Source of the DNA: Paraburkholderia aromaticivorans
GTDB lineage: Bacteria > Pseudomonadota > Gammaproteobacteria > Burkholderiales > Burkholderiaceae
Assembly: GCF_012689525.1 (NCBI RefSeq)
Contig: NZ_CP051515.1
Location: forward strand, 2,666,001-2,730,000
Reading direction: 5' to 3'
Length of the DNA: 64,000 nt
Part shown: positions 15,644 to 23,091 of the stretch, piece after piece
How the letters are laid out: each line of letters starts with the position of its first letter
Numbering within the stretch: position 1 is the stretch's first letter
Notes under the pieces: model-generated
The model's input: only the letters and a program-made list of their open reading frames with translations
Told to the model about the DNA's origin: nothing
Database searches by the model: none
Program-made: the position numbers and the translations under genes

Positions 15644-17458
15644 TCACGCCGTCGGCTCGGCCTCGTGCCCTTCCGTTGCGCCAACGCCTGCCTGCGCATG
15701 CGCCTGCTCGAACTGTTCGCGGCGGCGCATGTCGAGCACATCGTGGTAGCGCATATAGGCGCAGCGTCCGCCGGATTTGGCCGCGTACATCGCGGCGTCC
15801 GCATTGAGCAGCAGTTCCTCGGCCGTGCCGCTGTCACCCGGGAACTGGCTGATGCCGATGCTCGCGCCCACCGTCATGCCTTGCCCGTCCACCTGGAGTT
15901 CCTCGTTCAACGCCGCCATGATGCGCGAGGCAATGGCGGGCGCCGCCTCCGCAGAACGCGGCCCCTCGATCAACACGATGAACTCGTCGCCGCCCAGACG
16001 CGCCACCACATCAGCGGAACAGAGCACCTGCTTCAGGCGGCGCGCCACCGCGACAAGCACCTTGTCGCCGACGGCATGGCCGAACTGATCGTTGATCTGC
16101 TTGAAGCGATCCAGGTCGACGAACAGCACGGCCAGCCCTTCCTCACGCCGCGTCGCTTCGTCGATCGAGTTCTCGAGCTTCTCCATGAACAGCACGCGGT
16201 TCGGCAGTCCGGTCAGCACGTCGTGCGTGGCAAGGTGCACGAGTTCGCGTTGCTTGGCGTGCAGCACGTCCATCTGCGATTTGATTTCGCGGCGCAGCCG
16301 GTCGAAGCAGCGCGCCAGCACGCCGATCTCGTCGGTGCGTTTGAGCGGCAGCGTTTCCATGGCGTGCTCGGCGAACAGATGCGTCGCCGCGTACGCGAGA
16401 ATATGCAGCGGCTTGGTCAGCGCGCGCGCGAACAGAACGGCAAGGAACAGCGCCAGCACGCTGAAAATCAGCACCATGCGCACGATCCGGTTGCCAAGCA
16501 GATTCGCGCCGGACAAGACGTCTTCGAGCGGCTTGGCGAGACCGAGCACGATGAAGCGGTTGCCCTCCAGATCGCCGAACGGCCTGCGCACGAAAGCGAG
16601 CACCTGGCCGGCAGCCTGGCGTGGCCGCGCGAGGCCGTTGACCAGTGCCTCGCTTTGCGTCTGTTCGAAAAGCGGCTTGGTGACGGAGAAACTGTCCTGC
16701 ATCAGCACGCGCCGGCCGCGATCGAAACCAAAGGTTTTCGAGGCATCCGGATTGACGAGGAAATCGCCCCACTCGTTAGCCAGATAGACCTGATAGTCGC
16801 TCGGCAAATCGCTTTGCAGCCGCTTGAACAAACCGGCCAGATCGATGTCGATCACGATCACGCCCACCACCGCGCCATTGCCGTTCGTCACCGGCGTGCC
16901 GAGCCGCAAGGTCGGCTTGCCCTCCGCGGCATGCGAGCCGTATTCATGGTTGACCGAGATCGGCGAGGTGTAGATGCGGCCCGGCGAAAACGCCAGCGTG
17001 TCGAACACATACGCGAACTGGCCTTTCTCCTGCAGTTTGTTCCCTTCGACGCGCACGAGGCCGTCGGCGTCGCGGTCGAAGCGAACCAGTTCGAGTCCAT
17101 AGTGCTGACGCGAAATCAGACGGACTTGCAGGTATTCAGGGTGATGCACCATGAAACTGGAATACACCTGCGCCAGCCGTTCGCGCGCCGCGTTCGGGCC
17201 GGCACCGTCGTCGGTCTGCGCGACCTCCGCCGTGGACGGCATGCTCGCGAGCACGAGCGCGTCGGCGGCGACATCGTCGATCGAGGTGGAAAAGCGCTGG
17301 CCGAGCAATTCCGTCGACGTGAGCAGGCTGCGCTCGGCTTCGTTCACGAGCATCGTGCGATTGGCGTGATACGCGTAATAGCCGGTCGCGCCGGACGCGA
17401 GCACGCCGATGCACGCAAGCAGCACGGATAGTTTGAAGGTCAGCCCTGGTCGTATCAT
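15644..17458 (-). CDS. Membrane-bound diguanylate cyclase with periplasmic sensor domain and HAMP
   Basis: A 604-residue inner-membrane enzyme making cyclic di-GMP from GTP. A first membrane helix (about 8-28) is followed by a large periplasmic dCACHE-like sensor (about 30-300). Next come a second helix (about 310-330), a HAMP segment (KPLHILAYAATHLFAEH) and a GGDEF domain. The active loop is RLGGDEFIVLIEG with GGDEF at 489-493. The inhibitory I-site is CSAD instead of RxxD, so product inhibition is probably lost. The ATG at 17458 overlaps the stop of the upstream binding-protein gene by one base (TGATG); an upstream in-frame extension inside that gene is unlikely. Confidence 0.93.
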   Translation of the reverse strand: MIRPGLTFKLSVLLACIGVLASGATGYYAYHANRTMLVNEAERSLLTSTELLGQRFSTSIDDVAADALVLASMPSTAEVAQTDDGAGPNAARERLAQVYSSFMVHHPEYLQVRLISRQHYGLELVRFDRDADGLVRVEGNKLQEKGQFAYVFDTLAFSPGRIYTSPISVNHEYGSHAAEGKPTLRLGTPVTNGNGAVVGVIVIDIDLAGLFKRLQSDLPSDYQVYLANEWGDFLVNPDASKTFGFDRGRRVLMQDSFSVTKPLFEQTQSEALVNGLARPRQAAGQVLAFVRRPFGDLEGNRFIVLGLAKPLEDVLSGANLLGNRIVRMVLIFSVLALFLAVLFARALTKPLHILAYAATHLFAEHAMETLPLKRTDEIGVLARCFDRLRREIKSQMDVLHAKQRELVHLATHDVLTGLPNRVLFMEKLENSIDEATRREEGLAVLFVDLDRFKQINDQFGHAVGDKVLVAVARRLKQVLCSADVVARLGGDEFIVLIEGPRSAEAAPAIASRIMAALNEELQVDGQGMTVGASIGISQFPGDSGTAEELLLNADAAMYAAKSGGRCAYMRYHDVLDMRRREQFEQAHAQAGVGATEGHEAEPTA

Positions 17459-18615
17459 CAAAAACGCTCCGACCGGTCCCCGGACACGATTCTGGCCCAC
17501 AGGTCCTCGCGCCGCTGAATATCTTCCACCGGGCCGATCCACACGATGCGCGCGTTATTGCTGTTTTCCGCGGGCGCCGTCAACGTGTTGGCGAGTCCCT
17601 GGCGTTGCGTCAGCAACGCGCTGACGCCCGGTTCGAGCATGTAGTTGATCCACGCGAGCGCCAGCGGCTGGTCGGCCGCCGCGCGCGTCATCGACCAGCA
17701 ATCCAGCCACGCGAGCGCACCTTCGTCGGGAATCACGTAGCCGACGTCGGCGCCCGCGCGGCGCAGCAATTCGACCTGCTGGGTGCCGTAATTGCCGAAC
17801 ATCAGCGCGACCTTATGCTGGATGAAAAACGCGGTCGCCTCCTCGGGCAACGTGTAATAGGTCAACAGATTGCGGCGCAGATCGACCAGCTTGTGAGCAA
17901 TCGCGCGCATTTGCGCGGCATCGAGCTGAAAAGGATGGGGATAGCCCAGCGCCAGCGCCGTGAACGAGAAATTGTGCTGCGCGCTGTTGAAGTCGAGCAC
18001 CTTGCCGCGGTAGCGCGGATTCCACAATTCGCGCATCGAGCGCGGCGCCACGGCGACCTGCTTGCGGTCGTAGATCAGGCCCATCGACGAATACGTAAAC
18101 GGAATCGCATACGCCTTGCCGCCCGACGTGAGGCCGCCAATCGAGGCGAGCGCCTGAAAGCGCGCCAATTGTCGTTTGGTATTCGGCACGTTGGCGAGAT
18201 CGAGCGGCGCCAGCAGATTCGCCTGCGTGTAGCGCTGGATTTCCGCGGTATTGGCGGCGAGCACGTCGAAAGGCGGCGTGTTTTTGGCGTGCATCTGGGC
18301 CCACAGCGCCTCGTCGGAATCGACCAGCGTTACTTCCACTTTGGCTTTGTAGCGCGCCTCGAAATTCTTGACGACGTCGGCGTCCGCGTAGCCGGGCCAG
18401 GCCAGCACGCGCAGAATCTTTTCGTCGGCTTTAACCGGCGACGCCGAAAAAAAACCCAGGCAGATATCCGTGCCGATCAGAAGTGTTAAAAATCCCGGCC
18501 AAACGCCGCGACATGACAAACGTGCGCGCGCCAGGGCGGCAGCGATTCGTGAATGGAAGAATCGTCTACAAAAGCGCTTTGCATCTGCCGTCAACATCAT
18601 GTGCATAACCGACAC
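17458..18615 (-). CDS. PotD-like periplasmic solute-binding protein coupled to the diguanylate cyclase
   Basis: A 385-residue periplasmic binding protein of the spermidine/putrescine type. The exported region ends near SASPVKA, after which LRVLAWPGYADADVVKNFEARYKAKVEVTL is the PotD-like start. FDVLAANTAEIQRYTQANLLAPLDL and KAYAIPFTYSSMGLIYDR follow. The N-terminus is long (about 45 residues before the hydrophobic core), so a later ATG may be used. No ABC permease or ATPase lies nearby. Instead the gene is translationally coupled to a membrane diguanylate cyclase, so a sensory rather than transport role is likely. Confidence 0.88.
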   Translation of the reverse strand: MSVMHMMLTADAKRFCRRFFHSRIAAALARARLSCRGVWPGFLTLLIGTDICLGFFSASPVKADEKILRVLAWPGYADADVVKNFEARYKAKVEVTLVDSDEALWAQMHAKNTPPFDVLAANTAEIQRYTQANLLAPLDLANVPNTKRQLARFQALASIGGLTSGGKAYAIPFTYSSMGLIYDRKQVAVAPRSMRELWNPRYRGKVLDFNSAQHNFSFTALALGYPHPFQLDAAQMRAIAHKLVDLRRNLLTYYTLPEEATAFFIQHKVALMFGNYGTQQVELLRRAGADVGYVIPDEGALAWLDCWSMTRAAADQPLALAWINYMLEPGVSALLTQRQGLANTLTAPAENSNNARIVWIGPVEDIQRREDLWARIVSGDRSERF

Positions 18616-19099
18616 CGTTTAGCAGAAGGCCTTTCTGACGAGCGCAAACACGCGGACTCGATCCGCGGACGGGTTGCCCGGTGACTTTCTTCAGACAGAT
18701 ACGCTCGATGCTGCATGTGGCGAAGCGCGAGGAGCATCGATGATAGCGCTAAGAAAACCATTTTTGGTTTTTGGCTTAGCCAGAGTCGAAAAAATTGCCA
18801 GTCGGACGTGATGCAGCAAACCCGCTCATCTGCATTTAACGGCAGGTTATGCGAAAACTTTAACTCGCCGCTGATCGATTGAAACGCGCGAACACGTGAA
18901 CCGCGCGTTGTAATGTCGCGCGACAGTCCGAGCTTAATGACGTCATTCGGAAGTCGTCAGCGCCGCTTCTAAAGAAGACCCGCGCCGATGCCGATAAACG
19001 ATCTCTTGCCCAAGCCGCCGCCGGTGGTCGAGGGCAGCGTCGCCGGATGCCGCGCGGCCTGTCTTCCGGGCAATCGAAGAGTCGGACAAGAAACAGACA
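18616..19099. other. 484-bp intergenic region with a long inverted repeat
   Basis: No gene is supported here. The region separates the leftward binding-protein/cyclase operon from a rightward small membrane protein. It holds the inverted repeat at 18748-18780 and several AT-rich patches around 18780-18880 suited to promoters. Confidence 0.5.
18748..18780. repeat. Two-step inverted repeat, operator or RNA hairpin
   Basis: GCTAAG-AAAACCA-TTTT-TGGTTTT-TGG-CTTAGC. A 7-bp AT-rich stem with a TTTT loop is nested within a 6-bp outer stem, with three unpaired bases on one side. It lies about 133 bp upstream of the binding-protein start, not after any gene, so a regulatory site is more likely than a terminator. 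Confidence 0.5.
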
Positions 19100-19342
19100 A
19101 TGCGCTTGAGCAAAACAGAGTGGATGTGGGTGGCCGTCGCGGCCGGATCGATTGCGTGCTTCGGCGGCTGGCTGCAGGGCGAAATGAACCGGGCCGCGCT
19201 CGCGCGCACCGAGCGCGAGACGCAGGACATGCGCGGCACCTGCGCGGGCATGTCCGCGCAAGACGCGCAGATGATGGACAAAGGCGAACTATGGTGCGGC
19301 GAGGTCGGCGCCGGGCGCGCGGATTCGCTGAGCAAGGAGTAA
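19100..19342 (+). CDS. Small membrane-anchored protein of unknown function
   Basis: An 80-residue protein. An N-terminal hydrophobic helix, WMWVAVAAGSIACFGGWL (about 8-25), probably anchors it in the inner membrane. A mostly polar periplasmic tail has two cysteines (RGTCAGM and LWCGEV) that could form a disulfide. I do not recognise the family. Support comes from the sensible signal-anchor composition, ATG start and codon bias. It stands alone, with no operon partner and a poor ribosome site. Confidence 0.55.
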   Translation: MRLSKTEWMWVAVAAGSIACFGGWLQGEMNRAALARTERETQDMRGTCAGMSAQDAQMMDKGELWCGEVGAGRADSLSKE

Positions 19343-19722
19343 ACGGAGTAAATGGCCGGCTTTTAGTCCGCCTGCACTCGGGCGTCTTGAGTCGCGCGTG
19401 ATTCGGGCAAGCGCGGCAATACAGACGCAATTAGCCAACTTCATTACTAGGCGATTACAAATCCGAAGCGATCAGCCTATCCCATGCAATACGCACCGCA
19501 GCCGCTTTTGAATCTCCACCACATTCAGGCTTTAAAAGCTATCCTCATGCGCCATCCGGTGTTTCACTAGCTACCCAATCTTTTTGAACTGATAAGCTTG
19601 GCGCGCGCTGCTGGCCGCCCCGGCTGGCAGCTTCAACCCAAGCCCGGTCGTGAGTCGCGCCGGGTGCCCCGCAGCGGCACAATCGCATGCGGGCGTATTT
19701 GAACTACACGAGGAGTTAAACA
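19343..19722. other. 380-bp leader region of the amino-acid binding protein gene
   Basis: No gene is supported. It contains a plausible sigma-70 promoter (19508-19536) and a GAGGAG ribosome site directly before the GTG start at 19723. The implied leader of nearly 190 nt is long. Confidence 0.5.
19508..19536 (+). promoter_or_regulatory. Candidate sigma-70 promoter (TTGAAT, 17 bp, TTTAAA)
   Basis: TTGAAT at 19508-19513 and TTTAAA at 19531-19536 are spaced by 17 bp upstream of the binding-protein gene at 19723. This is pattern match only. Confidence 0.35.
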
Positions 19723-20505
19723 GTGAAAAAACTGCTAGCGGCTTTGACGGTTGCTCTGCTTGCTACCGTCTCGATTGGCGCACACGCTAAAGATTGGTCG
19801 ACCGTCCGTTTCGGCGTTGACGCCAGCTATCCCCCGTTTGAGTCGAAGGGCTCGGACGGCAAGCTCGTTGGCTTCGACATCGACCTCGGCAATGAAATCT
19901 GCGCGCGCCTGAAGGCCAAGTGCGTGTGGGTGGAAAACGACTTCGACGGCATGATCCCGGCCCTGAAGGCGAAGAAGTTCGACGGCGTGCTGTCGTCGAT
20001 GTCCATGACGCCGCAACGCGCCGAGCAGATTGCCTTCTCGAACAAACTGTTCAACACGCCGACGCGCCTCGTGGCGAAGAAGGGTTCGGGCATCCTGCCG
20101 ACGGCCGACTCGCTCAAGGGCAAGACGGTTGGCGTGGAACAAGGCACGATCCAGGAAACCTACGCGAAGACGTACTGGGAAGCGAAGGGCACGAAGGTCG
20201 TGCCGTATCAGAACCAGGACCAGGTCTATGCCGACTTGCTGTCGGGCCGTCTGGACGCAGCGCTGCAAGACGCGGTGCAAGCTGAAATCGGCTTCCTGAA
20301 GACGCCGCGCGGCGCCGGCTTCGACTTCGTCGGCAAGAACCTCGACGATCCGAAGATCCTCGGCAACGGCGCAGGCATCGGCATGCGCAAGGAAGACACC
20401 GATCTGAAGGCGAAGGTCGACAAGGCGATCGCCGACATCATCAAGGACGGTACGTACAAGAAGCTCGAGAAGAAGTACTTCGACTTCGACGTGTACGGCG
20501 GCTAA
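19723..20505 (+). CDS. Periplasmic lysine/arginine/ornithine/histidine-type amino-acid binding protein (ArgT/HisJ family)
   Basis: A 260-residue secreted binding protein. A signal peptide ends SIGAHA at residue 22. The family signature is RFGVDASYPPFESKGSDGKLVGFDIDLGNEICARLKAKC, followed by WVENDFDGMIPALKAKKFDGVLSSMSMTPQRAEQIAFS. These match ArgT/HisJ, which deliver basic amino acids to the HisQMP importer. The start is GTG, with GAGGAG 6 bp upstream. A strong terminator follows at 20546-20578. The permease and ATPase genes are not in the window, so it is either an orphan or serves a transporter elsewhere. Confidence 0.92.
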   Translation: MKKLLAALTVALLATVSIGAHAKDWSTVRFGVDASYPPFESKGSDGKLVGFDIDLGNEICARLKAKCVWVENDFDGMIPALKAKKFDGVLSSMSMTPQRAEQIAFSNKLFNTPTRLVAKKGSGILPTADSLKGKTVGVEQGTIQETYAKTYWEAKGTKVVPYQNQDQVYADLLSGRLDAALQDAVQAEIGFLKTPRGAGFDFVGKNLDDPKILGNGAGIGMRKEDTDLKAKVDKAIADIIKDGTYKKLEKKYFDFDVYGG

Positions 20506-20545
20506 ACCAGCCATGCGCGTCTGACGACGCGCTTGCCGGTTTGCA

Positions 20546-20578
20546 GAAACGGGCTCCGCCACAGGCGGAGCCCGTTTC
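20546..20578 (+). terminator. Rho-independent terminator after the ArgT/HisJ-type gene
   Basis: A perfect 15-bp stem (GAAACGGGCTCCGCC) with an ACA loop, starting 41 bp after the stop. The T content after it is modest, but the stem is very stable. Confidence 0.8.
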
Positions 20579-20752
20579 ATTTGCGGCGCCGCATAAAACC
20601 ACACACTGCGTCATATCGGCTAAGATCGTGCGATCGAGGCGCCCAGGAGGCGCCGCCCACCGGCCCACGAATGACCGGCCGTCAAGCAAGTTTCCCCACT
20701 GTTATCAACGAGATAGCGCGGCGCGCCCCACTTGGCCGCGGATTTGAAAACC

Positions 20753-21868
20753 ATGCAAACCCAAACCCATCCGCTGATTGCCCCGACGCTCGGCACCGCC
20801 CGCGACCTCATGAGTTTCCACTACGGTCCCGGCGGCGGGCAGAAGATCTATATCCAGTCGTCGCTGCATGCCGACGAGTTGCCCGGCATGCTGGTGTCGT
20901 GGGCGCTGCGCCGCAAGCTGGCCGCGCTGGAAGCGGCCGGCAAGATTCGCGGCGAAGTCGTGATCGTGCCGGTGGCCAATCCGATCGGCCTGAATCAGCA
21001 CTTTCTCGGCCATCTGACGGGACGCTTCGAAACCAACACCGCGCAGAATTTCAACCGCAATTTCCACGATCTGTCGGCGCTGGTGCAGCCGGTGATCGAG
21101 TCGCGCCTGAGCGACGATCTCGACGCCAACCGCACGGCGATCCGCACGGCGATGCGCGAAGCGCTCGACGCGCAGAAACCGGCAACCGAACTCGAATCGC
21201 AGCGCCTCGCACTGCAAAAGCTCTCGTACGACGCCGACGTCGTGCTCGATCTGCATTGCGACTGGGAAGCCGCGATGCACCTCTACACGAACCCGGATCT
21301 GTGGTCGGAAGTCGAGCCGCTCGCCTGCTATCTGGACGCCAAGGCGTCGCTGCTCGCGCTCAATTCGGTGGGCAACCCGTTCGATGAAATCCACAGCTTC
21401 TGCTGGTCGGATCTGCGTGGCCGTTACGGCGACCGTTTCCCGATTCCGAACGGCTCGATCTCGGTCACGATCGAACTGCGCGGCCAGCGCGAAGTGTCGT
21501 ACGAGTACGCCGAGCACGATGCCCAGGCGATCATCGAATATCTGACCTCGCGTGGCGTGATCGACGGCACGGCCGCTCCGCTGCCGCCGCTCGAATTCGC
21601 CGCCACGCCGCTCGCCGGCGCGGAGCCGATCGTCGCGCCGATGAGCGGCGTGCTGGTGTATCGCTGCGAAGTGGGCACCTGGGTCGACGTCGGTCATGAA
21701 ATCGCCGATATCGTCGACCCGTTGACGGAGCAAGTCGTCACGCTGAAAAGCAGTGTGGCCGGCGTGCTGTACGCACGGCATTTGACGCGCTTTGCGACGG
21801 CCGGGCTGGAGTTCGCGCGCATCGCCGGCGCGAAGGCGTTCCGCAGCGGCTCGTTGTTGAGCAACTAA
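20753..21868 (+). CDS. Succinylglutamate desuccinylase/aspartoacylase family metallo-deacylase
   Basis: A 371-residue zinc carboxypeptidase-like deacylase (AstE/AspA family, M14-related fold). Zinc-binding HADELPG (about 43-49), a catalytic-region NPIGLNQHFLG, NFNRNFHDL and the later DLHCDWEAAMH metal ligand are all visible. The C-terminal domain (about 280-370) has VAPMSGVLVYRCEVGTWVDVGHEIADIVDPL, a biotinyl-lipoyl-like beta barrel common in this subgroup. ATG at 20753 is preferred to a TTG at 20732. It follows a basic amino-acid binding protein, suggesting deacylation of an imported N-acyl amino acid (inference). Confidence 0.87.
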   Translation: MQTQTHPLIAPTLGTARDLMSFHYGPGGGQKIYIQSSLHADELPGMLVSWALRRKLAALEAAGKIRGEVVIVPVANPIGLNQHFLGHLTGRFETNTAQNFNRNFHDLSALVQPVIESRLSDDLDANRTAIRTAMREALDAQKPATELESQRLALQKLSYDADVVLDLHCDWEAAMHLYTNPDLWSEVEPLACYLDAKASLLALNSVGNPFDEIHSFCWSDLRGRYGDRFPIPNGSISVTIELRGQREVSYEYAEHDAQAIIEYLTSRGVIDGTAAPLPPLEFAATPLAGAEPIVAPMSGVLVYRCEVGTWVDVGHEIADIVDPLTEQVVTLKSSVAGVLYARHLTRFATAGLEFARIAGAKAFRSGSLLSN

Positions 21869-21930
21869 GGCGCATCGCGGGCGGTGCCGCTTTTATCGCG
21901 CAACCCACCCGTAAAGGCTTGAACCGAAAC

Positions 21931-21963
21931 GCAAATCGCCCGCTGGGTCAGCGGGCGATTTGC
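21931..21963. terminator. Bidirectional terminator between the deacylase and metQ
   Basis: A perfect 15-bp stem, GCAAATCGCCCGCTG, with a GGT loop. It lies between the converging stops at 21868 and 21991. A/T flanks on both sides fit use in both directions. Confidence 0.8.
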
Positions 21964-21990
21964 ATTGAAACGTCATGTGTCAAACGCTGA

Positions 21991-22797
21991 TCAGAAGGCC
22001 GGAATGATCGCGCCTTTGAATTGCGTATCGATGTACTTGCGCACTTCGTCCGACTCGTACGCCGCCACCAGCTTCTTCACCCACGGCTGGTTGCGGTCCT
22101 GCTCGCGCACCGCGATCAGATTCGCGTACGGGCCTTTGAGGTCCTCGATCGCGATCGCGTCCTTGGTCGGCTGCAGGCCGGCCTTGACCGCGTAATCGGT
22201 ATTGATCGACGCCGCGTCGAGATCGCCGAGCGCGCGCGGCAGCTGCGCGGCGTCGAGTTCGACCAGCTTGATCTTCTTCGGATTCTCGGCGACATCCAGC
22301 GGCGTCGCGTTCACCCCGTTCGTGCCGACGCCCGGCTTCAGCTTGATCACGCCGTACTTCTGCAGAAGCAGCAGCGCGCGGTTGCCGTTGGACGGATCGT
22401 TCTGGATGCCGACCTTCGCGCCTTCCGGCAAGTCCTTGAGCGACTTGAGTTTCTTCGAATAGAAGCCCATCGGCGACACGTAGGTCAGGCCGACGTTGAC
22501 GATCTTGTAGCCGCGCTGCTTGATCTGGCTGTCGAGAAACGGCTGGTGCTGAAAACCGTTGGCGTCGAGGTCGCCCGCGTCGAGCGCGGCGTTCGGCTGC
22601 ACGTAATCGTTGAATTCGATGACCTTGACGTTCAGACCTTCCTTCGCCGCCACTTTCGTCACGACCGTCCAGATTTGCGCGTCCGGGCCACTCATCGTGC
22701 CGATCTTGATTTGTTTGTCGTCCGCGTGTGCGAACGTGGCCGTCAGCGAGACGGCGGCGATAGCGAGCAGATTCTGGATGATTGTCCGGCGTTGCAT
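21991..22797 (-). CDS. metQ: MetQ-type D-methionine-binding periplasmic protein
   Basis: A 268-residue NlpA/MetQ-family binding protein for methionine uptake. The signal peptide MQRRTIIQNLLAIAAVSLTATFAHA lacks a lipobox cysteine, unlike E. coli MetQ, so the protein is predicted to be soluble in the periplasm. Family motifs are KIGTMSGPDAQIW, FNDYVQPNAALDAGDLDANGFQHQPFLDSQIKQRGY, KVGIQNDPSNGNRALLLLQ and INTDYAVKAGLQP. The ATG at 22797 is chosen because the signal peptide starts there and GGGG lies upstream; an extension to 22866 is open but unlikely. The partners MetN and MetI are not adjacent. Confidence 0.88.
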   Translation of the reverse strand: MQRRTIIQNLLAIAAVSLTATFAHADDKQIKIGTMSGPDAQIWTVVTKVAAKEGLNVKVIEFNDYVQPNAALDAGDLDANGFQHQPFLDSQIKQRGYKIVNVGLTYVSPMGFYSKKLKSLKDLPEGAKVGIQNDPSNGNRALLLLQKYGVIKLKPGVGTNGVNATPLDVAENPKKIKLVELDAAQLPRALGDLDAASINTDYAVKAGLQPTKDAIAIEDLKGPYANLIAVREQDRNQPWVKKLVAAYESDEVRKYIDTQFKGAIIPAF

Positions 22798-23091
22798 GCG
22801 TTGCCCCAGATGGGATGTGTTGGTAGGCGCGCATCGTCGCATGCGGCCGCGGCGCCCGAAAACCAATCGTTTTTCACACGCTTATGCGCGATCCGGAAAA
22901 AGCTTATACGCGCATGCCCTGCGCGATTTGCGCCGGCGGCGCTATGTAAGTGTCGCGCCGGCGCGACAGATTTCAAAAATAAGCGATCCTGTCACATACC
23001 TTACTCTGCGTTCCCTTAAATTGCGGGCCATCACACGACCTGACCGAAGAGTTGGGCGTGACGATCGCTTAATTTTTAATCGGAGAAGTCC
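22798..23091. promoter_or_regulatory. Divergent metQ/porin promoter region with GCTTATRCGCG direct repeats
   Basis: The 294-bp divergent region contains two near-identical 11-bp direct repeats, GCTTATGCGCG at 22880 and GCTTATACGCG at 22902. Their 22-bp period is two helical turns. An AT-rich leader with GGAG at 23082 precedes the porin. The repeats may bind a regulator; no further evidence. Confidence 0.35.

Noticed and set aside
15530-17431. 633-codon open frame on the + strand
   Set aside because: Antisense to the diguanylate cyclase, whose GGDEF and HAMP motifs fix the strand.
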